Shown here piece by piece: positions 6,455-13,187 of a DNA stretch of 36,706 nt. Positions within the stretch are counted from its first letter, which is position 1, and each line of letters begins with the position of its first letter. A program made the position numbers and the translations under genes. The notes beneath the pieces were generated by a model. It was given only the letters and a program-made list of their open reading frames with translations, was not told the DNA's origin and ran no database searches. Source of the stretch: a virus. The DNA lies in the IMG/VR virus record IMGVR_UViG_3300033148_002666, positions 1 to 36,706 of that record. One strand, 5' to 3'.

Positions 6455-6699
6455 TCTTCTACCACATCCCACTTCAGCTTAGTTCCTAGTGCACGCTCCA
6501 GTTTGCGGATGAGGTTGCGGCGTTTGCCTGTGTCAGGATGATAATCGCAGCCAATAGTTTGGTATGCAAAGTTGCTATCACCAAAGCCCTCAGCAATGCG
6601 CCGTTCCCCGCTTCCCGTAAGTGAAACAAACCACCAACGCCAGTCCTTAGCCCTCACAGCACGAATACCGATTGTGTTGTTAGGTTTGGGTTTGGTCAT
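6451..6699 (-). CDS. Hypothetical protein, 82 residues
   Basis: Starts MTKPKPNNTIGIR and contains DWRWWFVSLTGSGE and IRKLERALGTKLKW. Compact alpha/beta composition; no family recognised. Its ATG overlaps the end of the 6680 gene, and its own stop overlaps the next start. Confidence 0.5.
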   Translation of the reverse strand: MTKPKPNNTIGIRAVRAKDWRWWFVSLTGSGERRIAEGFGDSNFAYQTIGCDYHPDTGKRRNLIRKLERALGTKLKWDVVEE

Positions 6700-6907
6700 C
6701 GTTCACCTCGATAAATCTCACTCGCACAACACGGAAGCCGCGCCGATAATACCACTTCCAATCCCACGAAAACCCTCCAAGCTTTTTCTCTAGCAGGTCA
6801 GCATCTTCAATGAACTTGTCGATGCTATCTGACCTGTAAAGCGAGAGGCTTCTGTGGAAATAACTCCCATCTGGAGCACGAACAATCCAGTAAATGCCTT
6901 TAGTCAT
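6680..6907 (-). CDS. Hypothetical protein, 75 residues
   Basis: Begins MTKGIYWIVRAPDG; FSWDWKWYYRRGFRVVRVRF is a Trp/Tyr-rich segment seen in small phage proteins of unknown role. The C-terminus EVNDDQTQT arises because the gene runs through the GAGGTGAACGATGA ribosome-binding cassette of the next gene. Confidence 0.5.
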   Translation of the reverse strand: MTKGIYWIVRAPDGSYFHRSLSLYRSDSIDKFIEDADLLEKKLGGFSWDWKWYYRRGFRVVRVRFIEVNDDQTQT

Positions 6908-7253
6908 CGTTCACCTCTCTCGGTATATCGTTTACGCGATAGAATATCTGTAGCCCTAGCTCCATCGCTTTCTGGTATTCAGTCTTTGCACCTTTACTAG
7001 CCCACCAACCCTCTAGCATCAGAATCGCATCGCAAGTCTCAAGTGAATCCATCCCCCACTTTGCCCAAGTATCACTTGGCACATCGGTTCCTTTCGTCTG
7101 CCAGTAGATATGTAGGAAGTGATAAAGGTGGGGGACTACGGGTTCGTGCCCCCTTAGATACACCAAACGCCCAGCCTCCATCGCCTTCACCACATTCAGG
7201 TAAACGGCTTCGGGAGTGGGGGCGGTGTAGGCTCCGGCGATGTAGATTCTCAT
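6900..7253 (-). CDS. Nucleoside 2-deoxyribosyltransferase-like protein
   Basis: 117 residues. MRIYIAGAYTAPTPEA, then DTWAKWGMDSLETCDAILML, GWWASKGAKTEYQKAMELG: the YIAGxY start, the D-x-L/C-D-A block and the S-x-G-x-x-x-E motif fit the nucleoside 2-deoxyribosyltransferase-like fold (including DUF4406-type phage proteins). The Glu of TEYQKA would be the nucleophile. The likely role is in nucleotide salvage. Overlaps both neighbours by a few bases. Confidence 0.65.
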   Translation of the reverse strand: MRIYIAGAYTAPTPEAVYLNVVKAMEAGRLVYLRGHEPVVPHLYHFLHIYWQTKGTDVPSDTWAKWGMDSLETCDAILMLEGWWASKGAKTEYQKAMELGLQIFYRVNDIPREVNDD

Positions 7254-7651
7254 TCTTTATCCTCCTCCCCGATTAGGGCTTGAAGAATCTTCTCCGCATC
7301 CTTCATCGCGTAACCTGTCCCATCACATTCCCAACATCGCTTATGCGCTCCATCAGTATATTCGTAACGTATTACGATTCCCGTCCCATCGCAATTCGGA
7401 CACTTCTTTGCCGCCTTCTCAATGAGCATAAGCCAGAGGGCGCGGAGGGCTTCGGATGGGCAGGATGTGAGAATCGCACTGTGGTGTATCACTACCTCAC
7501 CATCATGAGTGATGAAAGCTACTGCTTTTTCTGTCCCGTCTCTCTCTACCCAGTAGCGAGTGCAGAGTTCGTTTCCTGCCTCAATTATCCTCGCCACCCT
7601 CGCCAGGGCTTTGGAGAAGAAGGAATCGGGAAGATACCGCCATTGCATCAT
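7250..7651 (-). CDS. Protein with DnaJ-type CxxCxGxG zinc motif pair
   Basis: 133 residues. The C-terminal third has CPNCDGTGIVIRYEY and CWECDGTGYAMKD, two CxxCxGxG-type knuckles that bind one zinc, as in DnaJ and many phage zinc-ribbon proteins. The first 85 residues are alpha/beta (WVERDGTEKAVAFITHDG). Probably protein- or nucleic-acid-binding; target unknown. Confidence 0.6.
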   Translation of the reverse strand: MMQWRYLPDSFFSKALARVARIIEAGNELCTRYWVERDGTEKAVAFITHDGEVVIHHSAILTSCPSEALRALWLMLIEKAAKKCPNCDGTGIVIRYEYTDGAHKRCWECDGTGYAMKDAEKILQALIGEEDKE

Positions 7652-7836
7652 CCAGTGAACAAGTAGATGAATCTGGCTTGACGTTCCTTCTCCGCCTTCA
7701 GCTCCTCGTAAGCATCAATTAGAGCAAGATAGTTGCGCACCAACCCGGCCGCATGCATCTTGTTCTCGGTTTCAAGTTGCGAGGCGATGCCTTCAAGCCA
7801 TTCCCGCTCCTCTTGTGTTAACCTCTCAATCATCAT
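7648..7836 (-). CDS. Short LTxEERE coiled-coil protein
   Basis: 62 residues: ERLTQEEREWLEGIASQLE, then LIDAYEELKAEKERQ. It shares the LTxEERE opening and the DAYEELKAE/E coil with the next gene upstream (7826-8299) and part of 8534-8785, so these look like diverged tandem paralogues. Function unknown. Confidence 0.5.
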   Translation of the reverse strand: MMIERLTQEEREWLEGIASQLETENKMHAAGLVRNYLALIDAYEELKAEKERQARFIYLFTG

Positions 7837-8299
7837 CGTTCACCTCCTCGGTCTGCGCCTTCACAGCACGATAGCCTCTAGCCTTAAGATTCCGTATAGC
7901 CTCTTTGATGTTTGCGGTGCTAGGAAGCGGTGCAAACACATCAAAGTATTTCTGCCAAGCCTCCATCTCGGTTCGCCCGCGAGCTATCATCGGAATATGG
8001 GGATTCAGCCCCCTATTGTATGGGGCTACCTCAATCATCCATTCCATTCCCCGTGAACGGGTGATGATGCATTCGCGGTAGAGGAGTTTTGCCGCCCAGG
8101 TTAGCTCCTTCCTCAGCCGCTCATTCTCCTCTTTGAGTTTCTCATAATCCTCAGCGATGGCGAGGAAGTCCGTAATGTCCTCGCGGTCAAACATCACGCT
8201 TTCCCATCCTGGGCTTTGCTCATCTAGGTCTGCGACTATGTCTTTCACGTGATTCACTAGTCGTTCCCGCTCTTCTCGTGTTAGCTTCTCAGTGCTCAT
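7826..8299 (-). CDS. LTxEERE coiled-coil protein with C-terminal alpha/beta domain
   Basis: 157 residues. MSTEKLTREERERLVNHVKD, then AEDYEKLKEENERLRKELTW (coiled coil), then a folded part with IPMIARGRTEMEAWQKYFD resembling small phage domains. The start at 8299 is chosen because ATG sits in the last codons of the upstream gene (NEH stop) with GAGGTGCGG before it. C-terminus EVNDDD comes from the next gene's start cassette. Confidence 0.55.
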   Translation of the reverse strand: MSTEKLTREERERLVNHVKDIVADLDEQSPGWESVMFDREDITDFLAIAEDYEKLKEENERLRKELTWAAKLLYRECIITRSRGMEWMIEVAPYNRGLNPHIPMIARGRTEMEAWQKYFDVFAPLPSTANIKEAIRNLKARGYRAVKAQTEEVNDDD

Positions 8300-8513
8300 T
8301 CCGCACCTCCCTGCGGATTCGGGCGAGTTCCCGCATCGTTTCACAATCACCTATTAACCCGCCCATAAACCACGCCAGCACTTCCGAATCCTCCAGCACA
8401 GCTGCTACTATCTCATCAATCTGCTTCTGTGTTCGCTCGGATTCGTCGTAGCCGATTTCCCGCCGAATCTCAAGCCACTTACAGAGAGCCTCTCGTTGTT
8501 CATTGGTCGCCAT
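8289..8513 (-). CDS. Hypothetical helical protein, 74 residues
   Basis: MATNEQREALCKWLEIRR, then QIDEIVAAVLEDSEVLAWFM. Shares the helix-LDALAAVLEDxE-helix plan with 8534-8785. No family recognised; part of the same paralogue cluster. Confidence 0.5.
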   Translation of the reverse strand: MATNEQREALCKWLEIRREIGYDESERTQKQIDEIVAAVLEDSEVLAWFMGGLIGDCETMRELARIRREVRNEH

Positions 8514-8533
8514 CGTCGTTCTCCTTCAATGTC

Positions 8534-8785
8534 TCATCCATAATACCCTAGCGTTTGTCGCGCTTCCACCAGAGCTTGTCGTAAATCATCATTCTCCTCT
8601 TTTAGCTCCTCATAAGCCTCAGCATCTTCCAACACAGCGGCAAGAGCGTCAAGGTCGGAGTGTGTAACTAGCATCCCGTGATTATCGTCATACTGAAACT
8701 CAGTGATGTAGCCTTCCTCTTTCGCCGAGCGGAGAAGGGTCAGGAAGTCTTTTACCTGCGCACGTTGTTTAGTTGTCGCCATCAT
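8534..8785 (-). CDS. Hypothetical coiled-coil protein, 83 residues
   Basis: MMATTKQRAQVKDFLTLL, DLDALAAVLEDAEAYEELKE and a C-terminal helix RQALVEARQTLGYYG. The start at 8785 is set by AGAAGG just upstream; the longer frame would begin inside the previous gene without a ribosome-binding site. Related to the 7648-8513 cluster. Confidence 0.5.
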   Translation of the reverse strand: MMATTKQRAQVKDFLTLLRSAKEEGYITEFQYDDNHGMLVTHSDLDALAAVLEDAEAYEELKEENDDLRQALVEARQTLGYYG

Positions 8786-9002
8786 CCTTCTCCTTGTCCA
8801 GACAATCCTCAGTCCAGTCATAACCGCAAGCGCAGCAGATGAAGTGCAGGTGTTCGTCCCTCCGTGTGTTGTGAAAGCGGCGGAAAAACTTTATACTATC
8901 GTGATACTCCAGCCGCACAGACCCAGCCCCGCACTTCGGGCAGTGCTTGAGACTTGCGGATGTGGTAGTTGTGTTCACTATCTTTTCCCTAGCCATCATC
9001 AT
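8769..9002 (-). CDS. Zinc-ribbon protein
   Basis: 77 residues with CPKCGAGSVRLEYHD and CCACGYDWTEDC: two CxxCG knuckles about 35 residues apart, a classical zinc ribbon. Likely binds nucleic acid or a polymerase-associated partner. Start lies in an ATGATGATG run behind GGAGG. Confidence 0.6.
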   Translation of the reverse strand: MMMAREKIVNTTTTSASLKHCPKCGAGSVRLEYHDSIKFFRRFHNTRRDEHLHFICCACGYDWTEDCLDKEKDDGDN

Positions 9003-9255
9003 CCTCCGCCAACGCCCAGTCTAGCCAACAACGCCACTCCTCACCATCTCTCTTAGGGCACATCTCCTCACAATCAAACGGCGGGAGCCAGTCCTTAGAG
9101 TCTAGGGGACAGGCACCACGTATTTCATTTACCTCAATTGCAAGCCTCTCCGCCGCTCGTTTCCACTTAGCGGCGTCCTTTTCGGGTTGCCAGGGCTTAA
9201 GGTCGGGGGCAATGCCCTTCAGCAACATTAGTGTTGTGCTGTCTTTATCGTCCAA
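8989..9255 (-). CDS. Hypothetical protein, 88 residues, TTG start
   Basis: Frame opens with TTG GAC GAT at 9255, 7 nt after GGAG, overlapping the end of the 9245 gene. Sequence has KWKRAAERLAIEVNEIRGAC and four cysteines (GACPL, DCEEMC, WRCWLD). Ends EDDDG through the next start. If TTG is not used, the next ATG is 24 nt further in. Not recognised. Confidence 0.5.
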   Translation of the reverse strand: MDDKDSTTLMLLKGIAPDLKPWQPEKDAAKWKRAAERLAIEVNEIRGACPLDSKDWLPPFDCEEMCPKRDGEEWRCWLDWALAEDDDG

Positions 9256-9727
9256 GCCACTTCTCCTTCAGTAGGTTGTAAGCGTTTTCCACATCAGCTT
9301 TCCTGAATGAGGGCTTGACCGTCCTTACGGCGGTTACAACTTTACTGAGTTTGGAATACTGCTTGCCAAAGAACAGGGTTAAGCCGAGAACTTCCAACGC
9401 CCTTGTCTCGCTCATTTGATTCTCTTCTGCGAACTTCTGAGCATCTTCCCTCACCTGCTTGATTTTCTTTACCGCTGACCTCTTGAGTTGCGCAGGTTTG
9501 TAGTTGTCCAGGTTTTCGGCAAGCTCAAGGTAATCCTGCGATAGATGCGGCGACCATACTTCGCGTGTAAACACATTATATCCGTAGAAAGTGTCAAAAC
9601 CGAACAACCTGTTCTGGAGTAAGTGCATCAGCCTCTGCGCCTTGATGCGTTCGTTAGGGCTTGTCTTGAGCTTGGGGTAATCAATCTCCCACACGTCCAA
9701 AATCGCTTTGAGTAGGGTTAGTTTCAT
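9245..9727 (-). CDS. Hypothetical helical protein ending KEKWLGR
   Basis: 160 residues from ATG 9727, which overlaps the TGA of the upstream gene. Starts MKLTLLKAILDVWEIDY; the middle VKKIKQVREDAQKFAEENQ is helical and charged. The last seven residues KEKWLGR are identical to those of the upstream, otherwise unrelated gene because both end in the same 23-bp sequence. Function unknown. Confidence 0.55.
   Translation of the reverse strand: MKLTLLKAILDVWEIDYPKLKTSPNERIKAQRLMHLLQNRLFGFDTFYGYNVFTREVWSPHLSQDYLELAENLDNYKPAQLKRSAVKKIKQVREDAQKFAEENQMSETRALEVLGLTLFFGKQYSKLSKVVTAVRTVKPSFRKADVENAYNLLKEKWLGR
9247..9269. repeat. Gene-end cassette, copy 1 of 2
   Basis: 23 bp identical to 9726-9748 (plus strand ATCGTCCAAGCCACTTCTCC...). 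Encodes the shared C-terminus EKWLGR and the ribosome-binding GGAG of the following gene. Confidence 0.8.
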
Positions 9728-10296
9728 CGTCCAAGCCACTTCTCCTTCGCCTGATACTTGGGATGTTCCAGATGTCCTATCTTCTCCACCACCACTTCCT
9801 GCAGACCCCATTCACTTGCGGCATCCCTATTGCCGAAGAAGAGGTCAATCTCCGCCTTATACTTCGCGGGTAAGTGGTCTTCCAAAACCCACACTACGTC
9901 CTCAAACGAAGCTCGTGAATCGTGAATCGTGAATAGGTCTCCGTAGTGGAAGTCGTGAGCTTCCCTGAACTCAGTGCTCATCGCTAGGGTGCGGTAGGGA
10001 GCAAGCTTAGTGCGAGTCCCGCAGGCAGTCTTGCCGTAGTGCGCGTAGGCGGAGGCGAGGGCGGGGATGGAGGGCGCAGGCTGAAAATCGCAGTCTGCAT
10101 CCCCGCTATCAACTGGAACCGTCGCAATACTGTTTGATTGGTTTTCCTCTACCTTCGCCGCCCTCTGCGAATGGGTGAGTTCGTAGTGAAGCGTAATGAG
10201 GAAAAAAGCTACCACGAGAACAAGGACTATTAGCCCTTTCGCCAGAAGTTCGGATTCTAGAAGTTCGGTAAGTTCGGTTTGGCGAAAGCTAGTCAT
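9724..10296 (-). CDS. Membrane-anchored 3D-domain (RlpA-like barrel) protein
   Basis: 190 residues. After a short N-terminus, GLIVLVLVVAFFLITLHYEL is a membrane anchor or signal anchor at about residues 21-40. From residue 85 the pattern ASAYAHYGKTACGTRT, LAMSTEFREAH, VVWVLEDHLPAKYKAEIDLF and AASEWGLQEVVVEKIG follows the 3D/RlpA double-psi barrel: G-K-T-A-C-G, an acidic residue, then ED and EIDLF with the closing WG-x-xxVxV strand. Such domains act on or bind peptidoglycan. This may be a lysis or cell-wall-modifying protein outside the tail-amidase block. Start set by GGAG-type sequence and overlap with the upstream end. Confidence 0.6.
   Translation of the reverse strand: MTSFRQTELTELLESELLAKGLIVLVLVVAFFLITLHYELTHSQRAAKVEENQSNSIATVPVDSGDADCDFQPAPSIPALASAYAHYGKTACGTRTKLAPYRTLAMSTEFREAHDFHYGDLFTIHDSRASFEDVVWVLEDHLPAKYKAEIDLFFGNRDAASEWGLQEVVVEKIGHLEHPKYQAKEKWLGR
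9726..9748. repeat. Gene-end cassette, copy 2 of 2
   Basis: Identical 23 bp to 9247-9269, also covering a gene end and the start of the next gene, one gene away. Confidence 0.8.
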
Positions 10297-10534
10297 CGCT
10301 GCTCCTCCATCGCTGCTCCTCGTAATCATACACATCTTTGTTGGTCGCAAACTCATCAACTATCTGCAAGTGCTTACAATTCCGATGCTCGTAGAGAAAG
10401 CGGGTAAGCGACTCTATATCTTCAGGTGTGGTGTAGATGTAGAATCCCTCAGCGTCCAGCCCATACCTGCTTTGCCCGAACCAGTATGCCTTTCGGCAGT
10501 CGTGGCAGACGATTTGCCAGGTGTTAGCCATCAT
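10289..10534 (-). CDS. Small Cys/His protein
   Basis: 81 residues: WQIVCHDCRKAYWFGQ and EHRNCKHLQIVDEF give CxxC and CxH pairs suited to one zinc. The middle is GFYIYTTPEDIESLTRFL. Function unknown; TGATG-type junctions with both neighbours. Confidence 0.5.
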   Translation of the reverse strand: MMANTWQIVCHDCRKAYWFGQSRYGLDAEGFYIYTTPEDIESLTRFLYEHRNCKHLQIVDEFATNKDVYDYEEQRWRSSDD

Positions 10535-10758
10535 ATCTCCCCCTTCTCGTATGCCCTGAGCAACGCCGTGCGAACCAGGTTCATTAGCTCACTCGGCACG
10601 GCTTCGTCATCAAGGGCATCCTTGATGGTCTCCGCCTTCTGAAGACGGCAGTAGTCAATGCACTTGCGGATGAAGTTTTCAATCTCCACATCCGACCAGG
10701 GATTAGGGGGAGGGTCGGGGAGGTGGTGAAGTCCGCCTGGAAAGTCGCCTACCATCAT
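10531..10758 (-). CDS. Hypothetical protein, 75 residues
   Basis: Starts MVGDFPGGLHHLPDPPPNPW (proline-rich) and continues with a helical part IENFIRKCIDYCRLQKAE and ELMNLVRTALLRAYEKG. No family recognised. ATGA overlap with both neighbours. Confidence 0.5.
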   Translation of the reverse strand: MMVGDFPGGLHHLPDPPPNPWSDVEIENFIRKCIDYCRLQKAETIKDALDDEAVPSELMNLVRTALLRAYEKGEI

Positions 10759-10970
10759 TCCTTCTCCTCTGTGTTTATGAGTGCGTCGGCAAGCGAAATC
10801 GCTCCCGCCAGCGTGGCGTTCAGTTCGCCAATCGTCCCTTCTAACCCCTCTAGCTCCACGTGAATTACCTCCAGTTTTTCTTTTAGTCGGGTTCGGAGCT
10901 TGAGAACATCACTAATGAGGTCGCGGTAGTTCTTGACCACCGCCTTTCTGAGGTCAAGTTCCTTTTTCAT
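10755..10970 (-). CDS. Small coiled-coil protein
   Basis: 71 residues, almost all heptad-like: KNYRDLISDVLKLRTRLKEK, VIHVELEGLEGTIGEL, then AGAISLADALINTEEKE. Probably an oligomeric helix bundle. Function unknown. Confidence 0.55.
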   Translation of the reverse strand: MKKELDLRKAVVKNYRDLISDVLKLRTRLKEKLEVIHVELEGLEGTIGELNATLAGAISLADALINTEEKE

Positions 10971-11224
10971 TCTTCTTCTCCCAAAATGACGTTGTCATAT
11001 TCAGATTCGGAACAAGGAAGTGCTTGCCACGCTTCGGGGTCAATCCTTGCAATCAACACGGTTGTAATCCCATAATGCCCATCATCTACCCACTCTCGCC
11101 ACTTCTTCCCGTTCCATTCAGCGTCAAGTGCCGATGCTCCGTCTGAATCTAGGTGAACGGCTACGGGGTGGTGCCACGATGGCTCAAACAATGCCCACGC
11201 GTAAGTTACTTCTTCAGCCATCAT
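10967..11224 (-). CDS. Hypothetical acidic protein, 85 residues
   Basis: MAEEVTYAWALFEPSWHHP, then WNGKKWREWVDDGHYGITTV and an acidic C-terminus. Predicted mainly beta. Not recognised. Overlaps neighbours by ATGA junctions. Confidence 0.5.
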   Translation of the reverse strand: MMAEEVTYAWALFEPSWHHPVAVHLDSDGASALDAEWNGKKWREWVDDGHYGITTVLIARIDPEAWQALPCSESEYDNVILGEEE

Positions 11225-11493
11225 CCCCTCTCCGCAACTTCCCTATAGTCGGGCAGAATCCCCACATCCTCAGCCCCCTTCTCCATCTCAGTCTGAAAGT
11301 CTTGGTATTCAGCCGAACAAAGGAAGCTGAGTTTATCGAGGAAGCGGAGATACTTCTCGGGGGAATCGCAATCATCAAGCATAGCACGAAGCTCGGTCGT
11401 ATAGGGATATTCCACGACCTCGCCAAGATGGCGATTGACCTCCTTCACAAACAACGCCTTCCGTCCCTCGAACCTCATCTCATCAATAGCCAC
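11221..11493 (-). CDS. Hypothetical protein, 90 residues, GTG start
   Basis: GTG at 11493 follows GGAGG by 9 nt. Sequence AIDEMRFEGRKALFVKEVN, then YLRFLDKLSFLCSAEYQDFQ. Helical, acidic; not recognised. It begins inside the 3' end of the small membrane gene at 11475-11627. Confidence 0.5.
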   Translation of the reverse strand: MAIDEMRFEGRKALFVKEVNRHLGEVVEYPYTTELRAMLDDCDSPEKYLRFLDKLSFLCSAEYQDFQTEMEKGAEDVGILPDYREVAERG

Positions 11494-11627
11494 AGCAACA
11501 TACCTCCTTCAATGATGATTATCAGAGCCGCACATCCTACCCAGAATCGCAGGCGGCGGTTCTCACGCTTTAGGAGCTGGTAACTCACGCTCCAGTCTAG
11601 AAGCCTTCTGAGGTGTGAGATTCGCAT
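11475..11627 (-). CDS. Small membrane protein, 50 residues
   Basis: Starts ATG at 11627, four bases after the stop of the HTH gene (TAGTGAGATG). Basic N-terminal half (LKRENRRLRF) and one hydrophobic helix (WVGCAALIIIIEGGMLLWLL), ending LMR. N-in orientation predicted by the positive-inside rule. The stop lies 18 nt inside the next gene. Candidate lysis or membrane-regulatory peptide. Confidence 0.55.
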   Translation of the reverse strand: MRISHLRRLLDWSVSYQLLKRENRRLRFWVGCAALIIIIEGGMLLWLLMR

Positions 11628-11631
11628 CTCA

Positions 11632-11931
11632 CTAGTATGATAGACTTGACAGCTTCACTTTCAGTCTGGCGATGATGGTGTTGGCACGCACCCAACCGAA
11701 GTGCATTCGCTTTCGGATTTCGGCGACAGTGTAACCCTCTAGCAGCAACAACGCAAACTCCTGCTCCTCATCGCTCAGGGTAGCGAAGGTCTCAATCAGC
11801 CTGAGAATCTCAGAATCGTGGGATGGGAGAGCAGGGAATCGCTCCCCCATCCTCACGACGATAGGCGCGTCTGGGGCTTCGGTCAGAAGGCGGAGGAAGG
11901 TGAGGTAGGCTTGGTCTGCTGTTAGCTTCAT
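11632..11931 (-). CDS. Sigma region 4-like HTH protein
   Basis: 99 residues. The C-terminal half, LSDEEQEFALLLLEGYTVAE then MHFGWVRANTIIARLKVKLS, has the helix-turn-helix layout of sigma factor region 4/LuxR-type domains. The N-terminal half (MKLTADQAYLTFLRLLTEAP) is helical. Start 11931 is set by the GAATGA overlap with the upstream stop. A possible transcription regulator of the accessory array, parallel to the HTH gene at 32073. Confidence 0.55.
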   Translation of the reverse strand: MKLTADQAYLTFLRLLTEAPDAPIVVRMGERFPALPSHDSEILRLIETFATLSDEEQEFALLLLEGYTVAEIRKRMHFGWVRANTIIARLKVKLSSLSY

Positions 11932-12131
11932 TCCTTCCCCACCTCCACCTTCCCCAGCAGCTTGGCGTTCGGCGCATAGAGCTTCCGCGCCGTCCGCTTC
12001 TTCGCCACCAGATAGAATGCCTCTCCCTTGCCGTGTCGCAGGTGCCACACGTACTTCCAGCCCACATCGCGGGCTAGGGTTCGGGCGAGGTCTGCGTTCC
12101 AGCAAACATAGTGGTCTATGGTCTGGGTCAT
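11928..12131 (-). CDS. Hypothetical protein, 67 residues
   Basis: MTQTIDHYVCWNADLARTLA, then WKYVWHLRHGKGEAFYLVAK and RTARKLYAPN. Basic, mixed alpha/beta. Starts at the GAGGTGAACGATGA cassette. Function unknown. Confidence 0.5.
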   Translation of the reverse strand: MTQTIDHYVCWNADLARTLARDVGWKYVWHLRHGKGEAFYLVAKKRTARKLYAPNAKLLGKVEVGKE

Positions 12132-12436
12132 CGTTCACCTCCCTTTCCCACGGCACTGAACGGGGCAAGGTAGGCAACAATCTCCCGTGCCTTCTCTAAG
12201 CGAGCCTCGATTGTATCTGAGCCAAACACACAACCTTCAACGGTGCGACTGTTGGCTATCGTGAGTAGGGTTCTGGGGTCTTCTGGCGAACGCGCAATGG
12301 CGTCAATAAGACGCACAATCGCCGCGTGTTCCCTGAAGTAATCGCCCAGTGTGAAGTTAGTTGACGCCGTCAGAATGTGCGGCGCAACCTCTTCCTGTAA
12401 CCACTGAATCGCAATTTTTTCAATCACTTTGTCCAT
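12128..12436 (-). CDS. Hypothetical helical protein, 102 residues
   Basis: Start 12436 (MDKVIEKIAIQWLQEEV) chosen because GGAGG lies 6 nt upstream. Helical, with DYFREHAAIVRLIDAIARSP and EARLEKAREIVAYL. Not recognised. Confidence 0.5.
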   Translation of the reverse strand: MDKVIEKIAIQWLQEEVAPHILTASTNFTLGDYFREHAAIVRLIDAIARSPEDPRTLLTIANSRTVEGCVFGSDTIEARLEKAREIVAYLAPFSAVGKGGER

Positions 12437-12473
12437 AGCATACCTCCCAATCATAGTCCCTAGCACTACGCGG

Positions 12474-12743
12474 CTAGGTGGCGTGAACTGTGCGCTTGCG
12501 CCCGCTGGGGTAAATCACGGTTACGCCGTGCCCGGGGGCAGGGCGCGTGCCCTCGGACGCTTTCGGACACTCCAGCACGAGCGCGGCAGGAATCGGCTCG
12601 CCCGCATCAATCGCTCGCGCCACTGCAACCGCTGACCCGCCACCATCAACGGCGACGATGTAGGTCAGCACGTCGCTCGCGGTGTGGCGAGAATCACTGG
12701 GGGTCTTGCCCCACACCAAAAATCGAGTTCCCTTTTTCATCAT
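12474..12743 (-). CDS. Hypothetical protein, 89 residues
   Basis: MMKKGTRFLVWGKTPSDSRH, then LTYIVAVDGGGSAVAVARAI and a beta C-terminus VTVIYPSGRKRTVHAT. Start chosen 5-8 nt after GGAGG. More GC-rich than the genes to the left. Function unknown. Confidence 0.5.
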   Translation of the reverse strand: MMKKGTRFLVWGKTPSDSRHTASDVLTYIVAVDGGGSAVAVARAIDAGEPIPAALVLECPKASEGTRPAPGHGVTVIYPSGRKRTVHAT

Positions 12744-12756
12744 ACATACCTCCAAA

Positions 12757-12820
12757 CCAAGCTCCCCGAACCATCGGGGGCATTGACCCCCTCCCCGAAT
12801 CGGACGGGGAGGGAGCTTGG
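12757..12820 (-). ncRNA. Three-way-junction element with T-arm-like hairpin, copy 1
   Basis: Lies between the stop at 12823 and the next gene's ribosome-binding site. On the minus strand CCAAGCTCC (12820-12812) closes with GGAGCTTGG (12765-12757). Inside are CCCCG-TCCGATT-CGGGG (12809-12793), a 5-bp stem with 7-nt loop like a tRNA T-arm, and GGGGG-TCAATG-CCCCC (12791-12776). Copy 2 (13188-13253) has the same layout with compensatory changes in the second hairpin. It could be a cis RNA element, a processing or stability structure, or a tRNA-mimicking RNA. Confidence 0.55.
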
Positions 12821-12822
12821 GG

Positions 12823-13170
12823 CTACCTCTTCAGGCGCGACAGCAGTTCGCCTAGGAGCGCGGTAAGCTCTTCATCTTCGTAGCCAGTTGGCTCGCCACC
12901 AGCAAGGACGTTGAGGAGATTGTCAGCGCACGTGCTGCTGGCAGAATCGTGTTCTGTGAGTATCAGGCGCAGTTCCCGTGCAACGGCTTCCGCATCACGT
13001 GCAAGCTGCTCATACATCCGTGGCAAGCCAAGCCCTTGATTGGTCTTACCAAGAGCAAGTCCTAGTGCCGCCTTCAGTCCCTGCCGCAGGAAAACACAAG
13101 CCAATCCATGCAGCAGCGAAGAATACTGATAGGCAGTCCGTTCCCTAGATAGAGTAGTCTCATAATCCAT
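12823..13170 (-). CDS. Hypothetical protein, 115 residues
   Basis: Start MDYETTLSRERTAYQYSSLL at 13170, 9 nt after GGAGG. Helical; ACVFLRQGLKAALGLALGKT and QLARDAEAVARELRLIL. Flanked on both sides by the structured elements 12757-12820 and 13188-13253. Function unknown. Confidence 0.5.
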   Translation of the reverse strand: MDYETTLSRERTAYQYSSLLHGLACVFLRQGLKAALGLALGKTNQGLGLPRMYEQLARDAEAVARELRLILTEHDSASSTCADNLLNVLAGGEPTGYEDEELTALLGELLSRLKR

Positions 13171-13187
13171 AGTTCCATACCTCCAAA

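Noticed and set aside
11810-12067. Minus frame of 85 residues within the HTH and 67-residue genes
   Set aside because: Trp/Arg/Gly-rich composition and conflict with two well-coupled genes mark it as a shadow frame.
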